Below, piece after piece: positions 45,377 to 53,672 of a DNA stretch of 64,000 nt. The notes beneath the pieces are model-generated. The model made no database searches. It was not told where the DNA came from and was given only the letters and a program-made list of their open reading frames with translations. Source of the DNA: MED-G116 sp038147495 (lineage in GTDB: Bacteria; Pseudomonadota; Alphaproteobacteria; Puniceispirillales; Puniceispirillaceae); the NCBI GenBank assembly GCA_038147495.1, contig JAYQTT010000016.1:124001-188000 (forward strand), read 5' to 3'. The stretch's first letter is position 1, and each line of letters begins with the position of its first letter. The translations under genes were made by a program, and so were the position numbers.

Positions 45377-46057
45377 TCAGACCCCACCATGCGCCTTTGA
45401 CCATTCGCGAGGATTATTCAAAAAATCCTCTACCTTGGAAAGGGTGTCCGCATCAAAGCGCGCCGATGCCTTGCATTCGGCGAGAACGTCCCACCATGTA
45501 GCCAGATAATGCAAATTGATGCCCTCAGCCGCAAGCTTCTCTGGCGTGTCCTTGAAAATGTCGTAATAGAAAATGACGAAGGTATGCGCCACCTCGGCAC
45601 CGGCGGTGCGCAGCGCTTCGACAAAATTCAATTTGCTGCCACCATCGGTTGTCAAATCCTCGACCAGCAACACCCTTTGCCCTTCGGTGATGTCACCCTC
45701 GATCCGGGCGTCACGGCCAAAGCCCTTTGGCTTCTTGCGCACATATTGCATCGGAAGGCCAGTGCGCTCGGCAAGCCACGCGGCAAAGGGAATGCCTGCA
45801 GTCTCGCCACCAGCAAGTGCATCAAGGCTTTCATGCCCGACATCATGCATGATGACTGTCGCCCCGTAATCCATCATTGCCGCGCGCATCCGTGGAAAGG
45901 AAATGATCTTACGGCAGTCAATATATACCGGGCTCATCATGCCAGATGTCAGTTTGAACGGGTCATCGGCGCGAAAAAGCACCGCATCAATCTCAAGCAG
46001 CATACGTGCCACCGAACGGGCGATGGCTTGCTTGTCGTAGGTATGGATAGAAGTCAC
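45377..46057 (-). CDS. pyrE: Orotate phosphoribosyltransferase
   Basis: The 226-residue protein makes orotidine-5'-phosphate from orotate and PRPP. The PRPP-binding motif VLLVEDLTTDGGSK lies near residue 130, with FKLTSGMMSPVYIDCR near 34 and YVRKKPKGFG near 105. The start is GTG at 46057 with a CGGAGC ribosome site 8 nt upstream. It stands between typA and the sulfur-transport pair. Confidence 0.95.
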   Translation of the reverse strand: MTSIHTYDKQAIARSVARMLLEIDAVLFRADDPFKLTSGMMSPVYIDCRKIISFPRMRAAMMDYGATVIMHDVGHESLDALAGGETAGIPFAAWLAERTGLPMQYVRKKPKGFGRDARIEGDITEGQRVLLVEDLTTDGGSKLNFVEALRTAGAEVAHTFVIFYYDIFKDTPEKLAAEGINLHYLATWWDVLAECKASARFDADTLSKVEDFLNNPREWSKAHGGV

Positions 46058-46180
46058 GTGGCTTGCTCCGAATGACGAAACTGATTGCCGATAGGCACTG
46101 AAGAAAGTGGCGTCAGCATATTATGCTTTTGCCTGAATGTCATCTGGAACCAGATTTGACAGAGTTTTGATCCGCGGGCG

Positions 46181-48001
46181 TTATGATGCGCGGGCCGCAC
46201 GTTTGCGTTCATGCGGATCAAGATACATCTTGCGCAACCGCAGATTTTGCGGTGTCACCTCAACGAGTTCATCTTCATTGATATAAGCCATCATCTGTTC
46301 AAGAGACATCTGGCGGGCCGGAACCAGCCGCACCGCCTCATCACTTCCTGATGCCCGCACATTGGTCAGCTGTTTGCCTTTGAGAACATTGATCTCAAGA
46401 TCATTGTTGCGGTTATGTTCGCCAACAATCATGCCCTGATAAACAGCTGTTTGCGGGTTCACGAACATGATGCCGCGATCCTGCAAATTGAACAGCGCAT
46501 AGGCCACTGCTGTGCCGGACTCGGTTGAGATGAGCGCGCCATTGCGCCGCCCCTCGATGCTGCCTTTATATGGAGCATATTCATGAAACACCCGGTTGAG
46601 AACACCGGTGCCACGCGTCTGGGTCAAGAACCGGCTCTGATAGCCAATCAACCCCCGCGAAGGTGCAAGAAAGACGATCCGCGTCTTGCCAGCTCCAGCC
46701 GCGCGCATATCCTGCATTTCGCCTTTCCGACGATTCAAGCTGTCGACAACGGTGCTGACAAATTCATCATCAACATCGATCGTGACTTCCTCGACCGGTT
46801 CGGTGCGATTGCCCGCTTCGTCACTTTGGAACAGAACGCGCGGACGCGACACTGTCATCTCGAATCCCTCGCGCCGCATCTGTTCGATCAGAACGCCAAG
46901 CTGCAGCTCGCCGCGCCCGCCAATTTCAAAGGCGTCCTTTGACGCGCTCTCGGCAAAGGTGATGGCAACATTGGTTTCCGCCTCGGCCAGCAAACGCTCA
47001 CGGATCACTGTTGACGTGACCTTCTTGCCCTCACGCCCGGCCAGCGGCGAGTCATTGACGGTGATGGTCACGGACATGGTTGGCGGATCAATCGGAGTCG
47101 ATGCCAGAGGCTGGGTGATTTCTGCCGCACCGATGGTGTCAGAGACCGATGCTTTGACAAGTCCGGCAACGCAAATGATGTCACCGGCGCTGACGGTGTC
47201 GACAGGAACACGTTGTGTGCCTTCAAAGCGCAACAGCTTTGTCAATCGGCCTGTCTCTACCACGTCACCATTAAGGTTCAACGCACGAACATTGGTGTTG
47301 ACCTGTGCGCTTCCCTGAATCACCCGGCCCGTCAGACACCGACCAAGATATGGATCAGAGTCTAGCAATGTGGCAAGCATCGCAAAAGGCTTGGTGGCAT
47401 CGACATCCGGTTTTGGTACATGCGCCAGAATACGGTCGAGCAGAGGGTTCAGATTGACGCGTTCATCGCCAAGATCCTCAACGCACCACCCGTCACGGCC
47501 TGACGCGTAGAGGATCGGGAAATCAAGCTGTTCATCATTGGCATCAAGCGCGACAAACAGATCAAAAACCTCGTCAACCACCGCTTCGGGACGGCTGTCG
47601 CTTCGGTCGATCTTGTTGATGATCACAATCGGGCGCAGCCCCTGTCCAAGCGCCTTGCCAAGCACAAATTTTGTTTGCGGCATCGGCCCTTCAGCCGCAT
47701 CGGTCAGCAAAATGACGCCATCCGCCATATCGAGAACACGCTCAACCTCACCGCCAAAATCGGCATGGCCGGGCGTGTCGATGATATTAATCCGCACATT
47801 CTTCCACTGTATCGAGGTCGGTTTGGCCAGAATGGTAATGCCGCGCTCTCGTTCCAGATCGCCCGAATCCATGACGCGTTCATCGACCTGCTGGTTTTCA
47901 CGAAACGTGCCTGACTGCTTCATAATGCTGTCGATCAATGTTGTCTTGCCATGATCAACATGGGCAATAATCGCAATGTTGCGCAATTCTTCTGTCATCA
48001 T
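46181..48001 (-). CDS. typA: Ribosome-associated translational GTPase TypA/BipA
   Basis: The 606-residue protein has G1 AHVDHGKTT, G3 DTPGHADFG and G4 NKID, then EF-G-like domains and the TypA C-terminal domain (GLIGYQSRFLTQTRG, NNDLEINVLKGKQLTNVRASGSDEA). It binds 70S ribosomes and helps growth under stress and 50S assembly. ATGs at 48001 and 47998 are adjacent; the frame is open to 48034. The 246 bp upstream before aqpS hold only its promoter region. Confidence 0.96.
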   Translation of the reverse strand: MMTEELRNIAIIAHVDHGKTTLIDSIMKQSGTFRENQQVDERVMDSGDLERERGITILAKPTSIQWKNVRINIIDTPGHADFGGEVERVLDMADGVILLTDAAEGPMPQTKFVLGKALGQGLRPIVIINKIDRSDSRPEAVVDEVFDLFVALDANDEQLDFPILYASGRDGWCVEDLGDERVNLNPLLDRILAHVPKPDVDATKPFAMLATLLDSDPYLGRCLTGRVIQGSAQVNTNVRALNLNGDVVETGRLTKLLRFEGTQRVPVDTVSAGDIICVAGLVKASVSDTIGAAEITQPLASTPIDPPTMSVTITVNDSPLAGREGKKVTSTVIRERLLAEAETNVAITFAESASKDAFEIGGRGELQLGVLIEQMRREGFEMTVSRPRVLFQSDEAGNRTEPVEEVTIDVDDEFVSTVVDSLNRRKGEMQDMRAAGAGKTRIVFLAPSRGLIGYQSRFLTQTRGTGVLNRVFHEYAPYKGSIEGRRNGALISTESGTAVAYALFNLQDRGIMFVNPQTAVYQGMIVGEHNRNNDLEINVLKGKQLTNVRASGSDEAVRLVPARQMSLEQMMAYINEDELVEVTPQNLRLRKMYLDPHERKRAARAS

Positions 48002-48247
48002 CGTGTCTCGCGTAAAAAATATCAGTTCGGACATGTCTGATCAGACGTTTTTCGTCTATTTGTCCGGGGCAGATCGCCGTCTGCGCCGCATTCCTACTGG
48101 CAAACGAACCGGAGGGAAAGCTTTAAATTGCATTACCGGTGACAACGCCTTCAATCAGTGCACCGAAAAATGATGTGGGCGCAAATCACATACCGGCATT
48201 CAGGCGAGAATGGGCAGCCGCCCTAATTGCCGGCATGTCGATATGGC

Positions 48248-48916
48248 CTATGATGTTTTTTCGACAAACAGCCAGCGAAACAGCATAACCGCGACGACGG
48301 CAGCAGCGAGCTGTGCGAGAATGAACGCTGGGGCATGCGCCGGAAAAATGCCGGAGAAACTGTCGGTGAAAGAACGGGCGATTGTCACCGCCGGATTGGC
48401 AAAGCTGGTTGAAGACGTGAACCAATAGGCAGCGGTTATATACAGCCCGACCATCATCGCCACGGCATCAGGGCGCCAGCGCACACAGCCAAAAATCGTC
48501 AACAGCAGGCCAAAGGTGGCAACAAATTCAGAGCCCCACTGGGCCATGCCACTGCGTAGATTGGTCGATTGCTGAAGGAGCGGCATTTCAAACATGAAAT
48601 GCGCCAGCATGGCCCCACAAAGGCCACCGGCGATCTGGGCCAGCACATAGAACAATGCCTGTCGTGCCGGAATCTGCCCTTGCAGACAGAACGCAAGGCT
48701 GACCGCCGGATTGAAATGTGCACCGGACATGGGGCCAAAGATGGTGATCAGAACGACAAGAATGGCACCAGTCGGAATGGTATTACCGAGCAACGCAATG
48801 GCGACATTTCCATCGGCAAGACGTTCGGCCATGATTCCCGATCCAATAACTGTGGCCAAAAGGAACAATGTGCCAAGCCATTCACAAAAAAGGCGGCGGG
48901 ACAGGCTTGTTTCCAT
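48248..48916 (-). CDS. aqpS: Aquaporin family channel, AqpS-like
   Basis: The 222-residue MIP channel has six helices and two NPA motifs (GAHFNPAVSL near 66, FANPAVTI near 172). It directly follows arsC (TGATG, 1-bp overlap). In Sinorhizobium-type ars operons AqpS lets internally produced arsenite leak out, replacing ArsB. A GTG at 48919 is an alternative start; GGAGA is better placed for the ATG. No arsR is present in the immediate vicinity. Confidence 0.88.
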   Translation of the reverse strand: METSLSRRLFCEWLGTLFLLATVIGSGIMAERLADGNVAIALLGNTIPTGAILVVLITIFGPMSGAHFNPAVSLAFCLQGQIPARQALFYVLAQIAGGLCGAMLAHFMFEMPLLQQSTNLRSGMAQWGSEFVATFGLLLTIFGCVRWRPDAVAMMVGLYITAAYWFTSSTSFANPAVTIARSFTDSFSGIFPAHAPAFILAQLAAAVVAVMLFRWLFVEKTS

Positions 48917-49395
48917 CACGGCAATTCTCCAATCGCGGCCACAGCCCGCTGCATGTCTGCCGGATCGGAAATCTCAAGATCCAAAAGCTTCTCAATGCGA
49001 CTGGACATCTGATCATAGGTAATCTGGAACGCGGCGGCAATTGCCTCATCCGTTCCGGTGACGCCTGCCGGATCAGCCACCCCCCAATGCGCGGTAATAG
49101 GCTGGCCGGGCCATATCGGACAGACCTCGCCAGCCGCATTATCGCAAACGGTGATGATGATATTCATCTGTTCTGCATCCGCAGTGGCAAATTCATCCCA
49201 GCTTTTGGAGCGTGCAAATTCAATATCAATGCCGTGGCGTTGCAGAACTGCCAGGGCAAAGGGGTTCGGTTTGCCGGTAGGGATTGATCCAGCTGAAAAC
49301 GCACGATAGCGTGATCCGCCATGATGTCTTAATATACCCTCGGCGATGAGCGAACGCGCCGAATTTCCGGTACACAGAAACAATACATTGGTCAT
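48916..49395 (-). CDS. arsC: Arsenate reductase, thioredoxin-type low-molecular-weight phosphatase fold
   Basis: The protein has about 159 residues. The CX5R phosphate loop LCTGNSARS (Cys8, Arg14) is followed by CDNAAGEVCP, which supplies the Cys pair of thioredoxin-coupled ArsC, and DPAGVTG. It reduces arsenate to arsenite. An ATG nine bases upstream (49404) is also possible. Pairing with aqpS supports an arsenic resistance role over a protein tyrosine phosphatase. The C-terminal ~25 residues are an extension of unclear role. Confidence 0.9.
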   Translation of the reverse strand: MTNVLFLCTGNSARSLIAEGILRHHGGSRYRAFSAGSIPTGKPNPFALAVLQRHGIDIEFARSKSWDEFATADAEQMNIIITVCDNAAGEVCPIWPGQPITAHWGVADPAGVTGTDEAIAAAFQITYDQMSSRIEKLLDLEISDPADMQRAVAAIGELP

Positions 49396-49452
49396 AGACG
49401 CCATATTCTCATCACCCTCATTTGTCCCAACAGACCCCAGCAGATTACCATC

Positions 49453-49620
49453 ATGTCAAAAATGTTAAAGAAACGGGATTTGCCATCCAAGATATGTGTC
49501 ACCTGCGGACGGCCTTTTGCGTGGCGCAAAAAATGGGCCCGTGACTGGGAGCAGGTGAAATACTGCTCAAAGGCATGTGCCGGTGCGAAACAAACCGCAT
49601 CGCAGGACAAAGCCTCCTGA
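49453..49620 (+). CDS. Small DUF2256-type zinc-ribbon protein
   Basis: This 55-residue frame starts at ATG 49453 and ends at TGA 49620. It reads KKRDLPSKICVTCGRPFAWR, then KKWARDWEQVKYCSKAC. CxxC and CxxxC pairs around an aromatic WRKKWARDW core are the DUF2256 pattern. Function is unknown; the four Cys probably hold zinc. It is divergent from arsC, with a 48-57 bp gap depending on the arsC start. Confidence 0.85.
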   Translation: MSKMLKKRDLPSKICVTCGRPFAWRKKWARDWEQVKYCSKACAGAKQTASQDKAS

Positions 49621-49680
49621 CAGGAAAGACGCCAAACACTGCCATGACCTGTCACCCACCGCGTCACACAATCTTTGGTG

Positions 49681-50121
49681 TCATCCACCATACTTTTCAG
49701 CCATCATCGTGACCGCTGCCTCGACATCAGCCTTTTCGATAATTTCACCAACAAGACCATTCTGCAAATTCTCACCAACGCCAATCTCGTCAATCATCAC
49801 ACCAAAATCATCACTTCCAAAAAGATGCACCGGCACCCAGGCAAACAAAACCTCGTGACCGGATGGGCATTCACGCATCACCTCATCGACCAGAGCTTCC
49901 GGCGTTTCAAAGTCGATTGTTACGCCAAGCGCAACATAAAATCGGCTCCGCTTTCGTCCGGCAACGTCTATTTCAACGTCCATCGTGATCACCACATTGC
50001 GGGCCCCTGTGGCATCAACATAGCCGGCAAGTCGGCCTTTATAATCCGACATGATTACTGGCAGGGGAACAAAATGGGCACTCTCATCCTGTAGCGTCTC
50101 GGGGGGCGTTTCAGATTGCAT
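49681..50121 (-). CDS. Hypothetical protein downstream of phoB
   Basis: The 146-residue acidic protein has no signal peptide, membrane helix or motif that I recognise. It reads as a mixed alpha/beta domain (YKGRLAGYVDATGARNVVI; CPSGHEVLFAWVPVHLFG; two short acidic helices at the end). It lies 149 bp after phoB on the same strand, with no clear ribosome site before its ATG. Codon use looks like its neighbours, and no better frame covers this region. I assign no function. Confidence 0.6.
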   Translation of the reverse strand: MQSETPPETLQDESAHFVPLPVIMSDYKGRLAGYVDATGARNVVITMDVEIDVAGRKRSRFYVALGVTIDFETPEALVDEVMRECPSGHEVLFAWVPVHLFGSDDFGVMIDEIGVGENLQNGLVGEIIEKADVEAAVTMMAEKYGG

Positions 50122-50269
50122 GTGGTATCACTGTCTATCGCTGGTGGGGAGGGACATGGCCTTATGCGGACCAAGTGCGGCGATGCTATTGTCTATGTGG
50201 TGCCAAGGCAAGATGACAAAGACCATAGCATGGTGGGGCAAGGTGACTGCAAAACAACATACCTTGTAT

Positions 50270-50983
50270 CTAATCGGAATCCGAAGGTGCCTTTAACGCA
50301 TAACCGCTGCCCCGAACAGTGCGGATAAGGTCGCTATACACGGTTCCATTTTTAGAAGGTTGGTTGATCGCCTTGCGAAGGCGGCTCATATGCACATCGA
50401 CGGTGCGCTCCTCGACATAGACATTGTGCCCCCAGACAAGATCAAGCAATTGTGCCCGACTGAGAACACGGCCCGGCCGTTCCATCAAAATTGCCAGCAA
50501 TCGGCATTCCTTTGGGCCAAGCGCAACCGGCTGGCCGGCGCGGGTGATTTCCATCGTTGTCTGGTTCAACACCAGATCATGGAATTCCAGAACATCATCG
50601 ATCAAAGCCGGTCTTGACCGGCGCAACAGCGCCTTGACCCGGCTCACCAGCTCGCGTGGTGAAAATGGTTTGGAGATATAGTCATCCGCGCCGATGTCCA
50701 GACCAAGGGTGCGATCACACTCATCACCTCTTGCGCTCAGCAGAATAACCGGAAGATGACGTGTCTCGGGACGGCTCCGCAAGGTTCGGCAAAGTTCAAT
50801 GCCGGATATATGCGGCATCATCCAGTCAAGGATCGCCAGATCAGGATGGCTGTCTTCGATAATGTCCAGCGCCTGCTGGCCGTCCTCGGCGCGGATCACC
50901 TCATAACCTGCCTTACCGAGGTTGAAAGACAGCAACTCCAGTTGATTTGGTTCGTCATCAGCTATGAGAATTTTAATCGCCAA
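50270..50983 (-). CDS. phoB: Phosphate regulon response regulator
   Basis: The 237-residue protein has a receiver domain (IADDEP acidic pocket, phosphoryl Asp in LAILDWMMP near 53, Lys in YISKPFSPREL near 103). An OmpR/PhoB winged helix follows (ERTVDVHMSRLRKAI; RTVRGSGYAL). Both available starts are TTG: 50989 and 50983. GGGAG lies 7 nt before 50983 but only 1 nt before 50989, so I choose 50983. It is the last regulatory gene of ppk-ppx-phoR-phoB and should activate Pho-box promoters such as that of pstS. Confidence 0.93.
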   Translation of the reverse strand: MAIKILIADDEPNQLELLSFNLGKAGYEVIRAEDGQQALDIIEDSHPDLAILDWMMPHISGIELCRTLRSRPETRHLPVILLSARGDECDRTLGLDIGADDYISKPFSPRELVSRVKALLRRSRPALIDDVLEFHDLVLNQTTMEITRAGQPVALGPKECRLLAILMERPGRVLSRAQLLDLVWGHNVYVEERTVDVHMSRLRKAINQPSKNGTVYSDLIRTVRGSGYALKAPSDSD

Positions 50984-50987
50984 ATTC

Positions 50988-51032
50988 AAACTCCCGCGTC
51001 ACAAACTCCCGCGCCACAAACTCCCGCGTCAG
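50988..51032. repeat. Three tandem 15-bp repeats in the phoB leader
   Basis: Units 50988-51002, 51003-51017 and 51018-51032 read AAACTCCCGCGTCAC, with one change in unit 2 (T to C) and one in unit 3 (final C to G). On the minus strand each carries CGGGAGTTT, so three Shine-Dalgarno cores precede the TTG start of phoB. Only the last is at working distance. The repeat sits in the 101-bp phoR-phoB gap. Confidence 0.85.
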
Positions 51033-51084
51033 GCGCGTGTCTCAAAACCCATAAGTGCCACAGTTTTGTTAAAGTTTTATTTCA

Positions 51085-52137
51085 CTATTCCTGCATCATT
51101 CCCGATATCACCGGCAGCTCAACAGCAAAGCAGTTTGTTCCATCCGTCTCGCTCGTGATTATCAGCTTGCCGCGATGACGATTGACGATGTGTTTAACGA
51201 TGGCAAGGCCAAGACCAGTGCCCCCGATTTGACGTGATCGTGCCTTGTCGACACGATAAAAACGTTCAGTCAAACGGTTGATATGCTTTTCGCGAATGAC
51301 GTCACCCTTATTGATCACCGAAGCGATCAGGCTGTTCTGTGCCGAGGCATCAACCCTGACCGTAATGATGCTGTCATTATAACCATATTTTATCGCGTTC
51401 TCGATCAGGTTATGGAACACCTCGTTGATCTCATCCCGGTGACCGAACATCAAAGCAACAGACGCCGGGTCGGGGCGATGGTCATCGAGCGCGATCTGCA
51501 TGCCTTTGCGTGCCGCGCGTTCCTCGAGCGTATCGATGACCTCGCGCATAACGCCTATAACCGGCACCGTTTCCGTTGGGTAGATATGCTCATCTACCTC
51601 GACACGCGACAGTGACAGAAGATCATCGATCAGCCGTGACATGCGCTTGGCTTCTTCATCCATTATCCGCAGAAACCGGATTTGGGTCTCTCTGTCCTCA
51701 ACGTCATTACTCAGGATCGTCTCAATGAAACCGGCAAGGCTGGTCAGCGGAGACCTTAATTCATGACTGACATTTGCCACAAAATCGCGGCGTACTTTTT
51801 CAAGATTGCGCTGCAAGGTCATGTCCATCAACAACACCGCAATGTGCCCGTCACTCAATTTTTTGACGCGCACTTTGAATGCACGTGGCACCACAGATTC
51901 CGGCTGAAAGGTGAACTCCTGATCGTCATCGCCAACAGGTTCATCACGCTCAAATATGTCACTCACATGCTTGCCAACAAGGCCCTCACCCAGAAATCTG
52001 ACAGCGACACTGTTGGCCGAGGACACCACGCCATTCGCATCAGCCACAAGCAGTCCGTCATCCAGCAAACGGCCGATCTCGGATGCGGAGATCGGGCTTT
52101 CTGCAGTCATGGTTTTCGGTTTTTGATCCGTGGTCAA
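51085..52137 (-). CDS. phoR: Phosphate regulon sensor histidine kinase, soluble form
   Basis: The protein has about 350 residues: an N-terminal PAS-like domain (LLDDGLLVADANGVVSSAN), then HisKA with the phospho-His in FVANVSHELRSPLTSLAGF near residue 126. The HATPase region has N-box NLIENAIKYG and G2 GGTGLGLAIVKHI. No transmembrane helix is visible, unlike E. coli PhoR with its N-terminal membrane anchor. TTG at 52137 has GAGGGGG upstream; ATG at 52110 has no ribosome site. It lies 6 bp after ppx and is likely to phosphorylate PhoB and respond to PstSCAB-PhoU. Confidence 0.9.
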   Translation of the reverse strand: MTTDQKPKTMTAESPISASEIGRLLDDGLLVADANGVVSSANSVAVRFLGEGLVGKHVSDIFERDEPVGDDDQEFTFQPESVVPRAFKVRVKKLSDGHIAVLLMDMTLQRNLEKVRRDFVANVSHELRSPLTSLAGFIETILSNDVEDRETQIRFLRIMDEEAKRMSRLIDDLLSLSRVEVDEHIYPTETVPVIGVMREVIDTLEERAARKGMQIALDDHRPDPASVALMFGHRDEINEVFHNLIENAIKYGYNDSIITVRVDASAQNSLIASVINKGDVIREKHINRLTERFYRVDKARSRQIGGTGLGLAIVKHIVNRHRGKLIITSETDGTNCFAVELPVISGMMQE

Positions 52138-52143
52138 ATTAGG

Positions 52144-53672
52144 TCAATCCCCCTCGATAACCGGCACCAGAGAGGCGCTTTGCGCAAGCTGGGCAAAGCG
52201 GCGGCGCGAATGATCATCCAACAATCTGCGCCCCGCATCGGCCACCTGCAGGGTCAGCACATTGCCGTCATTGGTCATGCGCAGATATTCAAGGCAACTG
52301 GATGTGCCCCCCGAAAACATCAGGGCAAACCGCAAACCAAGGCCGATGGTGGTGGCCTCGGCACGCCGATTGCGTCCAAGGATGAAGCCAAGTTCGGGTG
52401 GCCGCGATTTGTTCATTTTACGCCCGACATAGCGGTGATAGATGACTGTTGCCAGCCAGATACGTTCTTTATGGGTGATGCAATTTACCGGCAGTCCCAG
52501 CACACGCCGCGCGCCAAGATCCCCGCGAATATCCTCATGCTCATTCCAGCACAGATCAGAGAGCATGCACGCCGCATATAGCAGGCGTTCAAATTTTTGC
52601 TGCTCGGCATCGGCATCTATGCGCGCTCTTTCTTCATCCACCTTATGCAAGGGGCGCAAGAGATTGAACAGCGAGCGCGGCACATTGGCGAATCTGTGGC
52701 TGGCATGGGAAATTTCAGAACACACCGCCTGCAGAAAATCTGCTTTTTCGGCATCGTTAAACTGGGTTTCAGCAAGAACGCCATCGCGAATACTTGTGCC
52801 GCTGATGAAAATCTTCTCAACAGCAGAATGACGCAAAAGGCATTTCATGATGCGGGCGGCGCAGGGCATGTTTTGCTGGCGACCGATCGGCACCCCGGTC
52901 ATGTCCGGCAGATTACGGGTGAAAGCAGAGAGCATATGTCCAGCCGTTGCCGCCGGAATATTTAGTCCATGTAACACCGCCAGCGGATATCCCGATTGTT
53001 CGATATAGGCAGAGCCAAGCGCACGAAACGACCCGCCAACACCGTATAGGCGACCGGGATGATCGATTTTCATCCATGGCGTGGTCGAAAAGGCGGCGTC
53101 AATCTCTGCCTCCTCTATCTCGGACAGATGGCCAAAATCAAAGCTGACAGAATGTTTCACCACGCCTTTGGAAATGGCCACCACCTCCAGACTGCCGCCA
53201 CCCAAATCAGCGACAAGGCCACTCATGTCCGGCACATTCAGCGTTATTCCGCGCGAAACATAATGTGCCTCTTCCTGCTTGAGAGCACCATGATCTTGTG
53301 ACCAAGGATGGCCTCGGCAGGCTCGGTAAATTCTGCTGCATTGCTGGCGCGGCGTACCGCGGCTGTCGCCACCGGAAAGGCTTTGATCACGCCCATGGAC
53401 TGCATAAGACCGGCGAAGCGGGACAGTGTCGCCAATGCCACTTCAATACGATCCTTGCGCAAGATGCCATCAGGTCCAAGACCCTCGCCAAGCCGACAAT
53501 TTGACCGCTCATTAAACAGCGGAAACGGATAGCGTCCCTGCGATATATAAATCACCAGCCGGATCGAGTTTGATCCGATGTCGATAACCGCCATCGGCGC
53601 GCCGGTAAAGGTGCGCGCGGTCACACCGCCTGCAAGTGACGGCACAGGTGAGGGCATAATCGGCGATGTCAT
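52144..53672 (-). pseudogene. ppx: Exopolyphosphatase Ppx/GppA interrupted by an apparent 1-bp deletion
   Basis: Two adjacent frames together make one Ppx/GppA protein of about 509 residues. The first (53244-53672) has AVIDIGSNSIRLVIY and ATAAVRRASNAAEF, and stops at 53244. The second (52144 to about 53274) has EEAHYVSRGI, then GLVADLGGGSLEVV and the C-terminal helical domain. Around 53275-53277 the text reads AGC AG GAA GAG where three bases are expected before GAA; one missing base (for example C, giving Ser-Gln-Glu-Glu-Ala) restores the family sequence. It may be a genuine mutation or a sequencing error. The start overlaps the ppk stop by 4 bp (ATGA). An intact enzyme would degrade polyphosphate. 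Confidence 0.85.

Noticed and set aside
46165..46200. GC-rich repeats GCGGGCG and GCGCGGGC at the typA 3' end
   Set aside because: They are direct-type similarities, not complementary arms, so no hairpin terminator forms.
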